This document shows, one piece after another, positions 1 through 8,290 of a DNA stretch of 64,000 bases (the stretch's first letter is position 1; the number at the start of each line of letters is the position of its first letter). Below the pieces are notes generated by a model that was given only the letters and a program-made list of their open reading frames with translations, was not told the origin of the DNA and made no database searches. The translations under genes were made by a program, and so were the position numbers. The DNA comes from SAR116 cluster bacterium (GTDB taxonomy: Bacteria; Pseudomonadota; Alphaproteobacteria; Puniceispirillales; Puniceispirillaceae), in assembly GCA_004212735.1 (NCBI GenBank), contig SHBD01000001.1, positions 186,001 through 250,000 on the forward strand. The letters run 5' to 3'.

Positions 1-172
1 TTGAGAAAACATTTCTGATCTGCCGGCCATCACGCGCATGGTTTTCAAGTCGCTGGCGCAGTGTATCTCCTACCGCCTCCAGAATATCTTCTGACACATA
101 GCCTGAGTAACTTAGGACGAATTCATCCCGAAGCAACAGCTGGCTAAATTTGAAAAACCGTTCAAACTCCAT
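1..172 (-). CDS. SiaB-like (DUF6272) protein, C-terminus cut by window edge
   Basis: The reverse strand reads an open frame from an ATG at 172 to the window edge, about 57 residues, starting MEFERFFKFSQLLLRDEFVL and continuing with LSYSGYVSEDILEAVGDTL. This start, with a 'xSYSGxVSxDILE' pattern near residue 25, resembles the N-terminus of SiaB-type (DUF6272) proteins, which act in Ser/Thr phospho-signalling modules; that match is from memory and the catalytic part lies outside the window. Only the N-terminus is present because the gene runs off the left end. The function is therefore tentative; the open frame itself is fairly secure. Confidence 0.45.
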   Translation of the reverse strand, partial: MEFERFFKFSQLLLRDEFVLSYSGYVSEDILEAVGDTLRQRLENHARDGRQIRNVFS

Positions 173-243
173 AACGGGGGCAGTGTTGTCGCAATTAGTA
201 ATTTGCGACTAACAAAATCTTCACCTGTCGTTTCCAGCGGCGT

Positions 244-696
244 TCAGCTCTGTCGCCAGGGGAGATTGTGGAATTTCCAGCCATCAAGGCTTGATCTGTG
301 TCCCTGCCGGTCAACAGATCCTTCAAATCCCTCAAGGATGTTGCAAACGTGAGAGTACCCCGAGGATTCTAGAAGGTGGCAGGCATTGGCCGATCTGCCA
401 CCAATTCGGCAGATGATGTATATCGGGGTGTCCGGACCAGCAATTTCGGCAATACGGGTGGTGAAATTTGCGTTTGGCTGACCTGTCTCGTCGGCGATGC
501 TCTCGAGAACAACCTGCTTGCCGATGCTCGATAGATCAGGAATGCCAACATAGAACCATTCGGCTCGAGTCCGGCAATCCACGAGGACCGCCCTGTCATT
601 ATTAGCCAGCTCTTCATAGGCCTGCGGTGGTGTTAGTTCTTTCATCAGCTGGTCATCAATCCCTTTAGCTCTTATCCGTGATATTGGTTTTTCCAA
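244..696 (-). CDS. Rhodanese-like sulfurtransferase-family protein
   Basis: A single rhodanese domain of 150 residues. The 'VLVDCRTRAEW' strand is at residues 37-47 and the active-site loop 'IICRIGGRSA' carries the candidate nucleophile Cys96, as in single-domain rhodaneses that move sulfane sulfur or act as phosphatase-like relatives. The C-terminus has the 'LEGFEGSVDRQGHR' type of ending common in alphaproteobacterial members. The longest start is a TTG at 696 with no clear Shine-Dalgarno; an ATG at 645 (MKELTPP) would give 133 residues and still hold the whole domain. It is divergent from acuI across about 100 bp. The sulfur acceptor is unknown. Confidence 0.85.
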   Translation of the reverse strand: MEKPISRIRAKGIDDQLMKELTPPQAYEELANNDRAVLVDCRTRAEWFYVGIPDLSSIGKQVVLESIADETGQPNANFTTRIAEIAGPDTPIYIICRIGGRSANACHLLESSGYSHVCNILEGFEGSVDRQGHRSSLDGWKFHNLPWRQS

Positions 697-796
697 ACAA
701 ACCCAACAGCGCTATTGCCGCGTCGATGGACTGGGCGATATAGTTCAGTCAGATGTATGGCAGCACCATCCCTTAATCTTAACAAAGGTAAACAAA

Positions 797-1789
797 ATGT
801 TTAAGGCGTTAATCATCGATCAGGCCGACGAAAACGCAATATCAGCGAGTGTTGAGGAGGTTTCAGAAGACCGACTGCCTCAAGATGGCGAGGTTGACAT
901 CGCTGTTGAATATTCGACCGTCAACTACAAGGATGGTCTGTGTCTCAATGGCCTTGGCCGTTTGGTAAAGACTTATCCGCATGTTCCCGGAGTCGATTTT
1001 GCCGGTTCGGTGATCAACAGCAGCGATGATCGTTTCAATCCGGGCGACAAGGTCATCATGCATGGATGGCGTGGTGGTGAAATCAGATGGGGTGGTTATG
1101 CGACAAAAGCCAATGAAAAGGCTGATTGGCTGACGCCGCTACCTGAGGGGCTCAGCAGTTTTGAGGCCATGTGTCTCGGCACCGCAGGCTTTACCGCTAT
1201 GCTGGCGATCAAACGTCTCGAGGGTGACGGGATGACCCCGGACAGTGGTGAAATCCTGGTCACGGGCGCTGGCGGCGGCGTTGGTTCGGTTGCCACCATC
1301 CTGTTGGCAAGCAAGGGCTACAAAGTTGCGGCGATGACCGGCCGCGCGGAAATTGCCGATTATCTGATGGGGCTTGGTGCGGCGCGCATCGTCACCCGTG
1401 ACGAAATGCTTGATGATCCCGGCAAGGTTCTGGAATCCAGCGTCTGGGGTGGTTGCATTGACAGTGTGGGGGGTGCGCTAATGGGGCGCATCCTCAAACA
1501 GCTGAATTATGGCGCGGGTCTGGCGTCGCTCGGCAACGCCGGGGGGGCTGAGCTCAGCGGCAATATCATGCCATTCCTGTTACGCGGAGTAAATGTGTTC
1601 GGCATCGATTCGGTCGCCTATCCGATGGATAAGCGCGCCAATATCTGGCAGGCACTCGCAACAGAAATGCCCAAGGGACCACTTGTTGAGATGGTGACAG
1701 AGATCGGCCTCGCTGAATTACCGTCCTATGGCAAGCAAATTCTCGAGGGGCAGGTCAGAGGCCGCGTTGTTGTAGATGTGAATAAATAG
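797..1789 (+). CDS. acuI: Acryloyl-CoA reductase (NADPH), AcuI/YhdH family
   Basis: Medium-chain dehydrogenase/reductase of 330 residues. AcuI reduces acryloyl-CoA to propionyl-CoA with NADPH and protects cells from toxic acrylate made from DMSP. The N-terminal catalytic domain has 'VNYKDGL' at 42-48; the Rossmann domain has 'VTGAGGGVGS' at 155-164; no structural zinc cysteine cluster is seen, as expected for the YhdH/AcuI group. The start follows 'aaaggtaaacaaa', an acceptable ribosome site. It lies about 60 bp upstream of dddP on the same strand, so the two probably form a DMSP-cleavage operon, which supports AcuI over a generic quinone-reductase-like role. Confidence 0.9.
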   Translation: MFKALIIDQADENAISASVEEVSEDRLPQDGEVDIAVEYSTVNYKDGLCLNGLGRLVKTYPHVPGVDFAGSVINSSDDRFNPGDKVIMHGWRGGEIRWGGYATKANEKADWLTPLPEGLSSFEAMCLGTAGFTAMLAIKRLEGDGMTPDSGEILVTGAGGGVGSVATILLASKGYKVAAMTGRAEIADYLMGLGAARIVTRDEMLDDPGKVLESSVWGGCIDSVGGALMGRILKQLNYGAGLASLGNAGGAELSGNIMPFLLRGVNVFGIDSVAYPMDKRANIWQALATEMPKGPLVEMVTEIGLAELPSYGKQILEGQVRGRVVVDVNK

Positions 1790-1853
1790 CGCTTGATTTA
1801 CCAATTGTAACGGGTCACCGTAATGTCACCTCCGGTCGGCAATGAGGTGCAAC

Positions 1854-3185
1854 ATGGATGACTTAATCGTTGGTTCCAATCGTAAGATTGACCCATCGCG
1901 CCGCGCGCACCTAAAACCTGACAATACCCCGAACGACAATGATCGCATCGAGATCGGACCGACCGCACTGGCCTTTGCCGAATGGGAAAATCTTGGCCTG
2001 TCGGCACCGGACATGCCGGCCTTGCGTGAATATCGGCTGTCACGCCTGCAAGACCAGATCCGCCAGCATGATTGCGCCGGTTTGCTGTTGTTTGATCCGT
2101 TGAACATCCGCTATGCGACTGACACCACCAACATGCAGCTGTGGATTGCCCACAATATGGCACGCGCGTGTTTCGTGCCGCCTGAGGGCAAGGTAATTTT
2201 ATGGGATTTTCACAATTGCGAACATCTGTCCGCGCATCTGTCGCTGGTTGGTGAGGTTCGCCATGGCGCGAGTTTTTTCTATTTTGAGACTGGTGATCAG
2301 ACAGAACAAGCCGCCGCCGCCTTTGCCGAGCAGGTGCTTGATGTGATGCGCCAACATGCAGGCACCAACAAGCGACTTGCTGTCGACAAGATTGAAAATA
2401 TTGGCTATGTCAGCCTGCGTTCCTGCGGCGTGGAAGTTCTGGAAGGTCAGGTGCTGACCGAGCATGCGCGGTCAATCAAGAATGAAAATGAGCTGAACGC
2501 CATGCGCTGTGCGATCGCCGCTTGTGAGGCTGCGGTCGAGGAAATGCGCACCATCATGCGCCCGGGCATTTCAGAAAATGAAATGTGGGCGGCACTGCAT
2601 GCCGGCAATATCAAACGTGGTGGTGAATGGATTGAGACGCGTATCCTCTCCTCGGGTCCGCGGACGAATCCCTGGTTCCAGGAATGTGGGCCCCGCATCA
2701 TGCAGAATGGCGATATCATGGCGTTCGATACCGATCTTGTCGGCACCTATGGCTATTGCTGTGACATCTCGCGCAGCTGGATTGTCGGCGATGCGAAGCC
2801 AAACGCTGAACAGCGGACGCTCTATCAGGTCGCCTATGAACATGTGATGACCAATATTGGCCTGATTGAGCCCGGCATGAGCTTTACCGAAATGACACGG
2901 ATTGCGCACCGGCTGCCAGAGGAATATCGGGCGCTACGCTATGGTGTTCTGGCACATGGTGTTGGGCTTTGTGATGAATATCCCTGTGTGCGCTATCCGG
3001 AAGATGTCGCGGCACATGGCTATGGCGGTAGTTTTGAGCCCGGAATGACCCTGTGCGTTGAGGCTTATGTTGGTGCCGTTGGTGGCCGTGAGGGGATCAA
3101 GCTGGAGGAACAGGTGCTGGTCACGGAAACTGGCGCTGTGCCGCTGTCACAGTATCGTTACGAGGATGATCTTCTGGACGTATGA
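1854..3185 (+). CDS. dddP: DMSP lyase DddP (M24 metallopeptidase fold)
   Basis: A 443-residue protein of the M24 creatinase/aminopeptidase P fold. DddP cleaves dimethylsulfoniopropionate to dimethyl sulfide and acrylate. Candidate iron ligands are Asp292, Asp294, Asp304, His368, Glu403 and Glu418, in the segments 'FDTDLVG', 'CDISRSW', 'LAHGVGLCDE', 'CVEAYVG' and 'IKLEEQV'. Each sits exactly three residues before the ligands I recall for Ruegeria lacuscaerulensis DddP (D295, D297, D307, H371, E406, E421), and the N-terminal 'RKIDPSR' and 'TPNDNDR.EIGPT' blocks also match the family. I chose ATG 1854 because 'gaggtg' lies just upstream; ATG 1842 would add four residues. The acuI partner strengthens the call. 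Confidence 0.95.
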   Translation: MDDLIVGSNRKIDPSRRAHLKPDNTPNDNDRIEIGPTALAFAEWENLGLSAPDMPALREYRLSRLQDQIRQHDCAGLLLFDPLNIRYATDTTNMQLWIAHNMARACFVPPEGKVILWDFHNCEHLSAHLSLVGEVRHGASFFYFETGDQTEQAAAAFAEQVLDVMRQHAGTNKRLAVDKIENIGYVSLRSCGVEVLEGQVLTEHARSIKNENELNAMRCAIAACEAAVEEMRTIMRPGISENEMWAALHAGNIKRGGEWIETRILSSGPRTNPWFQECGPRIMQNGDIMAFDTDLVGTYGYCCDISRSWIVGDAKPNAEQRTLYQVAYEHVMTNIGLIEPGMSFTEMTRIAHRLPEEYRALRYGVLAHGVGLCDEYPCVRYPEDVAAHGYGGSFEPGMTLCVEAYVGAVGGREGIKLEEQVLVTETGAVPLSQYRYEDDLLDV

Positions 3186-3223
3186 TCGTCTGGGCATATT
3201 ATCTTCTGCAAGGGCGGCTCTGG

Positions 3224-3763
3224 CTAGCCCCGGACAACGCCGATATGCGGCAGATTGCGTCCCTGCTGGGCGAAATCAATGCCATAGCCGATGACAAATT
3301 CATCTGGAATGTCAAAACCCACCCAATCGACATGGACGTCGATCTCGCGGCGTGAGGGTTTGTTCAGCAAGGTGCAGACCTTGAGTGATTTCGGTGAGCG
3401 CGTTTGCAGAATTTCATAGACCTGGCTCAATGTGTGGCCGGTATCGATGATGTCCTCTACGATCAGAACATCACGTCCGTCAATCGCCGTTTCCAGATCC
3501 TGAATGATCCGAACCTGACGGGAGGACACTTTCTTGTCGCCGTATGACGAGACCGTCATGAAATCTACCTCGACCGGCAGATCGATGCGCCGCACAAGGT
3601 CAGCAATAAAAACAAATGACCCCCTGAGCAACCCCACGACAACAAGTTGCTTTGTTCCGCGATAATGATCGGAAATGATATGGGCTAGTTGTGTCGTCCG
3701 CGCGGCAATCTCCGCCTCGGTGATGAGAATCTCGATCTCTTGCTGGCTGGACAGAACGGTCAT
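3224..3763 (-). CDS. hpt: Hypoxanthine phosphoribosyltransferase
   Basis: Purine salvage enzyme of 179 residues that joins hypoxanthine (or guanine) to PRPP to make IMP (or GMP). The PRPP-binding loop '[14 protein letters not shown]' is clear, with '[15 protein letters not shown]' near residues 42-56 for the first active-site loop and '[10 protein letters not shown]' for the flexible loop. Length and layout match bacterial Hpt. The reading frame ends convergently with dddP, only about 38 bp apart, and starts divergently from the next gene across about 150 bp. It looks like a stand-alone housekeeping gene. Confidence 0.93.
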   Translation of the reverse strand: MTVLSSQQEIEILITEAEIAARTTQLAHIISDHYRGTKQLVVVGLLRGSFVFIADLVRRIDLPVEVDFMTVSSYGDKKVSSRQVRIIQDLETAIDGRDVLIVEDIIDTGHTLSQVYEILQTRSPKSLKVCTLLNKPSRREIDVHVDWVGFDIPDEFVIGYGIDFAQQGRNLPHIGVVRG

Positions 3764-3912
3764 GTGTTACTCTTTAATATGGGCGAGGCGACATTATAGA
3801 GTCGGCACGCTTGATTGATAAGATGTTATTCACCAGTTATGACAGCACGGCAATGATCAATACGCTCTGCTGGACCTGCAATTAAAATGAACAATAGAAA
3901 AGGCGGCATCAA

Positions 3913-4791
3913 ATGGCAAAGGTTGTATTTCTCGGGTTGGGTGTTATGGGCTATCCGATGGCAGGACATATTGCCACGGCAGGTCATGATGTAACGGTTT
4001 ACAATCGGACCACAGCAAAAGCCGAGAAATGGGTTGCCGAACATGGTGGCTCCTATGCCGTGACCCCTGCAGATGCTGTGGCGGACGCCGATTTCGTTTT
4101 TTCCTGCGTTGGTGACGACCCGGATGTGCTGGCCGTTGCCCTAGGGGAAAATGGGGGTAATGGCGCCATTGCCGCGATGAAGCCGGGTGCGATCTATGTT
4201 GATAACAGCACCGTCTCAGCCGATGTGGCAGGCCAGCTCTATGTAGCAGGAAAAGCCCGTTCTATCGGCGTTCTTGATGCACCTGTGTCCGGTGGGCAGG
4301 CTGGTGCTGAAAACGGCGCGCTCACTGTCATGGTTGGTGGCGATCAGGTTGCTTTTGATGCAGCGTTGCCAGTCATGGAATGTTACGGGGCGCGGGTGGT
4401 GCGCATGGGCGATGCCGGCAAGGGACAGCAGGCCAAGATGTGCAACCAAATCTGCATTGCTGGTCTTGTTCAAGGATTGTCAGAGGCGCTGAATTTTGCC
4501 ATTGCTGCGGATCTTGATACAGACGCCTTGCTCGAGGCAATCTCAGGCGGCGCTGCACAATCCTGGCAGATGGTCAATCGCGGTGACACCATGGTCAAAA
4601 ATGAGTTTGATTTTGGCTTCGCTGTCGATTGGATGCGCAAGGATCTGCGAATCTGCCTTGAGGAGGCGGCGCGTCACGATGCACCGCTGCCGGTAACCAA
4701 AATTGTCGCCGGATATTATGATGAACTGAGCCAGATGGGGCATGGGCGCAACGATACCTCAAGTCTGATCCGCCGCTTGCGCAGCAGCTAA
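3913..4791 (+). CDS. NAD(P)-dependent 3-hydroxyisobutyrate dehydrogenase family protein
   Basis: A beta-hydroxyacid dehydrogenase of 292 residues. The N-terminal Rossmann motif is 'FLGLGVMGYPMAGHI'; the substrate motif is 'DAPVSGGQAGAENGALTVMVGG', cut here as seen at about 121-142; the catalytic-lysine block is 'GKGQQAKMCNQI' near 171-182. The family oxidises 3-hydroxyisobutyrate or reduces tartronate semialdehyde, among other 3-hydroxyacids, and sequence alone does not decide the substrate. The start is preceded by 'aaaaggcggcatcaa'. Nearby DMSP and semialdehyde-dehydrogenase genes make a C3/C4 acid substrate reasonable, but that is inference. Confidence 0.85.
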   Translation: MAKVVFLGLGVMGYPMAGHIATAGHDVTVYNRTTAKAEKWVAEHGGSYAVTPADAVADADFVFSCVGDDPDVLAVALGENGGNGAIAAMKPGAIYVDNSTVSADVAGQLYVAGKARSIGVLDAPVSGGQAGAENGALTVMVGGDQVAFDAALPVMECYGARVVRMGDAGKGQQAKMCNQICIAGLVQGLSEALNFAIAADLDTDALLEAISGGAAQSWQMVNRGDTMVKNEFDFGFAVDWMRKDLRICLEEAARHDAPLPVTKIVAGYYDELSQMGHGRNDTSSLIRRLRSS

Positions 4792-4850
4792 CCATCAACG
4801 CCTCAATGCCGCGCGCTATACCTCCTTGGCCATTAAAATGAAATAAGAGC

Positions 4851-4877
4851 GGCCGGGCGGGAAATCCTGGCCCGGTC
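4851..4877 (-). terminator. Hairpin in the convergent gap, probable terminator for the minus-strand dehydrogenase gene
   Basis: Arms GGCCGGGC and GCCCGGTC form an 8-bp stem (one G-T pair) with an 11-base loop. Read on the minus strand, the stem is followed by a T-rich stretch (ctcttatttcatttt), so it better fits the end of the gene at 4923-6368 than of the plus-strand gene. Confidence 0.45.
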
Positions 4878-4922
4878 AACTACCCTGTCTGATGTTCTGT
4901 CTGATACCCTCTCTGGCCGTGG

Positions 4923-6368
4923 TTACATTCCGACGCAGACAAATTTGATTTCAAGAAATTCATCAATGCCATATTTGGAGCCTTCACGCCCAAGGCCGGA
5001 ATTCTTCAGACCGCCAAACGGTCCGACCTCGGAGGAGAAAATCCCGGTATTGACGGCAACGATGCCAAATTCCAGTGCTTCGCTGACGCGGAACAGGCGG
5101 GCTGCATTCTCGGTGAACAGATAGGCGGCAAGGCCAAATTCACTGTCATTGGCCATCGCTATGGCGTCATCCTCATCGTTGAATTTGAAGAGCGCGGCCA
5201 CCGGGCCAAATGTTTCCTCACGGAACAGCTGCATATCGGACGTCATCTCGGTCAGCACTGTCGGTTCGAAGAAGGTGCCGCCCAGCGCATGAGGTTTGCC
5301 ACCGGTTAGCAGGATGGCACCCTTGCCGACGGCATCCTCGACATGCCGTTTGATTTTGGCAAGACCCTGATCGTTAATAATGGGTCCCTGCTCGACTCCA
5401 TCGGTCATGCCATTGCCAACCTGCAGTGCGTCTGTTGCTTCGGCAAGCCGTTTGGCAAAGGCGTCATAGATTCCGTCCTGAACGAAAATGCGGTTCGCAC
5501 AGACGCATGTCTGGCCGGCATTGCGGAATTTTGACATCATTGCCCCGGTCACGGCCTTGTCGAGATCGGCATCATCAAACACCAGTAAAGGTGCATTGCC
5601 ACCAAGCTCCAGACTCATTTTCTTGACCGAATCGGCGCTCTGGCGCATCAGGATGCGGCCGACCTCGGTCGAGCCGGTAAAGGTCATTTTGCGAATGCGA
5701 TCATCCGCGCACATGGTCTCGCCGATCGCTGGTGCGTTCATGCCCGTGACGATGTTCATGATGCCGGCGGGAAGGCCGGCGCGTTCGGCCAGTTCGGCCA
5801 GCGCCAGTGCGGAAAGCGGCGTCTGTTCAGCAGGCTTCAGCACACAGGCGCATCCAGCGGCAATGCCGGGTGCCACCTTGCGGGTGATCATGGCAATCGG
5901 AAAATTCCACGGTGTAATCGCGCCAAAAACCCCGATTGGCTGTTTGAAGGTCAGCAGCCGCTTGTCCGCCTGTGGTGTTTCCAGCACATCACCGCAGACC
6001 CGGCGTGCCTCTTCGGCAAACCAGTCGATGAAGCTGGCACCATAGGCGATCTCACCCTTTGCTTCGGCCAGCGGTTTTCCCATCTCGGTGGTCAGAATGA
6101 CAGCCAGATCCTCGGCATTCGCCATCACCAGATCATACCATTTGCGCATGACCATGGCGCGGTCCTTGGCAGTTCGCTTGGCCCAAGCCTTTTGGGCTGG
6201 CACGGCTGCGTCAATGGCGGCTGTTACCTCGGCGCTTCCGAGATCAGCCACCTCGGCAATCACCTCGCCATTGGCTGGATTGGTCACGGCAAACCGCGTC
6301 TTGCCGGCAACCCAACCGCCATTGATATAGGAATCTACGTGTAAAAGAGTGGGGTCATTCAACTTCAT
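4923..6368 (-). CDS. gabD: NAD(P)-dependent succinate-semialdehyde dehydrogenase-type aldehyde dehydrogenase
   Basis: Aldehyde dehydrogenase superfamily member of about 481 residues. The general-base Glu is in 'LELGGNAPLLV' and the nucleophile Cys in 'RNAGQTCVCANRIFVQ'; 'ITPWNFPIAMITRK' is the usual cofactor-binding block. Ending, length and the 'KNSGLGREGSKYGIDEFLE' C-terminus are typical of GabD-type enzymes that oxidise succinate semialdehyde to succinate, although glutarate semialdehyde or other semialdehydes are possible. I prefer ATG 6368 because 'ggag' lies about nine bases upstream; the frame could start seven codons earlier at 6389. It is monocistronic, facing the 3-hydroxyacid dehydrogenase gene. 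Confidence 0.88.
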   Translation of the reverse strand: MKLNDPTLLHVDSYINGGWVAGKTRFAVTNPANGEVIAEVADLGSAEVTAAIDAAVPAQKAWAKRTAKDRAMVMRKWYDLVMANAEDLAVILTTEMGKPLAEAKGEIAYGASFIDWFAEEARRVCGDVLETPQADKRLLTFKQPIGVFGAITPWNFPIAMITRKVAPGIAAGCACVLKPAEQTPLSALALAELAERAGLPAGIMNIVTGMNAPAIGETMCADDRIRKMTFTGSTEVGRILMRQSADSVKKMSLELGGNAPLLVFDDADLDKAVTGAMMSKFRNAGQTCVCANRIFVQDGIYDAFAKRLAEATDALQVGNGMTDGVEQGPIINDQGLAKIKRHVEDAVGKGAILLTGGKPHALGGTFFEPTVLTEMTSDMQLFREETFGPVAALFKFNDEDDAIAMANDSEFGLAAYLFTENAARLFRVSEALEFGIVAVNTGIFSSEVGPFGGLKNSGLGREGSKYGIDEFLEIKFVCVGM

Positions 6369-6531
6369 GTCAGAAACTCCAATGAACAATGCCTTGTCAG
6401 CCTTGTTCCTGTCGGGGGTAAGGGTTGCGCCTCATCTTGATTAATCAGCTAAGAGAGACAAAAACCGCGATGGCTTGTCAACCTCGTTATTGGGTCCACA
6501 GGTGGGATGGTTTTTGCGCTGGCCTGCTGGC

Positions 6532-7146
6532 TTAGTCACGCGGTGGCAGGGGCCGTGTTTTCATGTGGGCGGCGAAGGGCGCTCCTGCTGTGCCGAGCCT
6601 GTGCGCACGCGCGACCTCCACATAATGCGCTGCTGATTTCTGGTTGAACTGCTTTTCATCCTCACTGAGATCACGCATTTTCTTGGCTGGCCGCCCTGCC
6701 CACAATTCGCCTGAGGGGATGCGCTTGCCCGGCGTGAGCATGGCACCTGCCGCCAGCATGCCTCCCGGCTCGATCACCGCACCGTCCATGACAATGGCTC
6801 CCATGCCGACAAAACCGCCATCGCCAATTTCACAGGCGTGAATGATGGCGCTATGGCCGATCGTGACATCATTGCCGATGATTGTCGGATATGTGCGGCT
6901 GTCGATATGAACGCAGCTATTATCCTGAATGTTGGTGTTCGCCCCGATGAGAATGTAATTATTGTCGCCGCGCACCGTTACCTGATGCCAGATGCTGCTG
7001 TGCGCGCCGATTCGAACAGCGCCCATGATGGCGGCTGTCGCCGCAACAAACACCGTATCCTCAATTTCTGGAACGAGGTCCAGAAAGGGTGCGATATAGG
7101 GCTTTTTATCACTGTCGCCCCTGTTATGGCTATTATCTGTCATCAT
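6532..7146 (-). CDS. Gamma-carbonic-anhydrase / hexapeptide acyltransferase family protein
   Basis: A 204-residue left-handed beta-helix protein with repeated hexapeptide turns through the middle (for example 'TNIQDNSCVHID', 'VTIGHSAIIHACEIGDG', 'AVIEPGGMLAAGAMLTPGK'). Histidines in 'CVHID' and 'IGHSAIIHAC' match the metal-ligand positions of gamma-class carbonic anhydrases, so the protein may bind zinc or iron; many such relatives (PaaY/CaiE/YrdA type) have other or unknown activity. The C-terminal helix 'KKMRDLSEDEKQFNQKSA' is typical of this group. It is divergent from sodB. Family secure, reaction not. Confidence 0.85.
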   Translation of the reverse strand: MMTDNSHNRGDSDKKPYIAPFLDLVPEIEDTVFVAATAAIMGAVRIGAHSSIWHQVTVRGDNNYILIGANTNIQDNSCVHIDSRTYPTIIGNDVTIGHSAIIHACEIGDGGFVGMGAIVMDGAVIEPGGMLAAGAMLTPGKRIPSGELWAGRPAKKMRDLSEDEKQFNQKSAAHYVEVARAHRLGTAGAPFAAHMKTRPLPPRD

Positions 7147-7324
7147 CTTCCACCTGTCATTGGCCCTAATGGCAACCCGTGATGGGAGCCCGGCATGAAA
7201 TTATTGAGTCGCCATGCAGCTTGTGTACCGGGAAAATAATACACATATCTACAACTTCATGTTTATCGAAAATCAATTGCGATGTATGTAGGGGAAGTTA
7301 ATTCCCAAACATCTGGAGGCTGAT

Positions 7325-7924
7325 ATGGCATTCTCTCTACCCGACCTTCCCTATTCACACGACGCACTGGCGGCACACGGCATGAGCGCAGAGACCATGG
7401 AATATCACCATGATCTGCATCACAACGCCTATGTGGTGAATGGCAACAAATTGATCGCTGGCACCGAGTGGGAGGACAAATCACTTGAAGATATCATTGT
7501 TGGCACTTACCAGTCTGGTGCCGTCGCCCAGAACGGTATTTTCAACAACGCCTCTCAGCATTGGAATCATATGCAGTTCTGGCAGATGATGGGCCCCGGC
7601 CAAAGCGGCATGCCCTCCGAGTTGGAAAAGGCGCTTGTCGATAGCTTCGGTTCTGTTGACGCTTTCAAAGACGAGTTCAAGGCGGCTGGTGCTGGCCAGT
7701 TTGGCTCCGGCTGGTGCTGGTTGGTGAAAAATACCGATGGTGGATTGCAGGTCACCAAAACCGAAAACGGTGTGAACCCGCTCTGTTTTGGTCAGACCGC
7801 ACTACTTGGTTGTGATGTGTGGGAACATTCCTACTACATTGATTTCAGAAACAAGCGCCCCGACTATCTGGCAAATTTCCTCGACAATCTGGTCGATTGG
7901 GAATTTGTTGCGGCGCAAATCTAG
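7325..7924 (+). CDS. sodB: Superoxide dismutase, iron type
   Basis: Superoxide dismutase of 199 residues, cytoplasmic, converting superoxide to hydrogen peroxide and oxygen. Metal ligands are His28 ('EYHHD'), His82 ('HWNHMQFW') and the Asp and His of 'DVWEHSYYIDF'. Gln78 in 'NNASQHWNH' sits at the position of Gln69 in E. coli FeSOD, which favours the Fe type over Mn. The start is preceded by 'ctggagg'. A long promoter region of about 180 bp lies upstream and a terminator follows, so the gene is probably transcribed alone. Confidence 0.96.
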   Translation: MAFSLPDLPYSHDALAAHGMSAETMEYHHDLHHNAYVVNGNKLIAGTEWEDKSLEDIIVGTYQSGAVAQNGIFNNASQHWNHMQFWQMMGPGQSGMPSELEKALVDSFGSVDAFKDEFKAAGAGQFGSGWCWLVKNTDGGLQVTKTENGVNPLCFGQTALLGCDVWEHSYYIDFRNKRPDYLANFLDNLVDWEFVAAQI

Positions 7925-7949
7925 CCCGTGTGCAGCGCCCCCTATTTTC

Positions 7950-7983
7950 AAATCCTGTCCGGCAGCGCTGGGCGGGATTTTTT
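7950..7983 (+). terminator. Rho-independent terminator after sodB
   Basis: The arms AAATCCTGTCCGG and CTGGGCGGGATTT pair over 13 positions with a few G-T wobbles around a five-base loop, and the stem runs directly into a T tract. It begins 25 bases after the sodB stop. Confidence 0.8.
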
Positions 7984-8068
7984 GTGTCATGATTTAACCC
8001 TAATGCTGCCACAAATCACGTCTATCCGTCATAGACAAATTCGAAAAATCTGATGTGGAGCGAGATAA

Positions 8069-8290
8069 ATGGAACTATTGGTGTTGGCTGCAGTCATCGG
8101 GCTGTTTAACAGTGACCCTGTGGTGGAGTTTGTCAGGGAAGGCAATGGCAATCCCGTGTACAAATTCGCCTATGTCGAGGACTGCGAGACAGGCAAGCGG
8201 GACAGTGGTTTTGCCTTGGCCCCGACAGGCAGCGTGGTGCTGAAACAGGTCAACCGTGATGGAACGATCGGCAACGTCTGCGAACGCTAG
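8069..8290 (+). CDS. Small protein of unknown function (73 aa)
   Basis: A 73-residue frame with a plausible ribosome site ('ggagcgagataa' before the ATG). Residues 3-14 are hydrophobic ([11 protein letters not shown]), which could be a short membrane anchor or signal segment; the rest is soluble-looking, with '[20 protein letters not shown]' and a C-terminal Cys, so two Cys (in 'EDCET' and 'NVCER') might form a disulfide if exported. I do not recognise the family. Its stop codon and the argG stop on the other strand share the same CTAG. An overlapping frame from 8055 lacks these features. Confidence 0.5.
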   Translation: MELLVLAAVIGLFNSDPVVEFVREGNGNPVYKFAYVEDCETGKRDSGFALAPTGSVVLKQVNRDGTIGNVCER

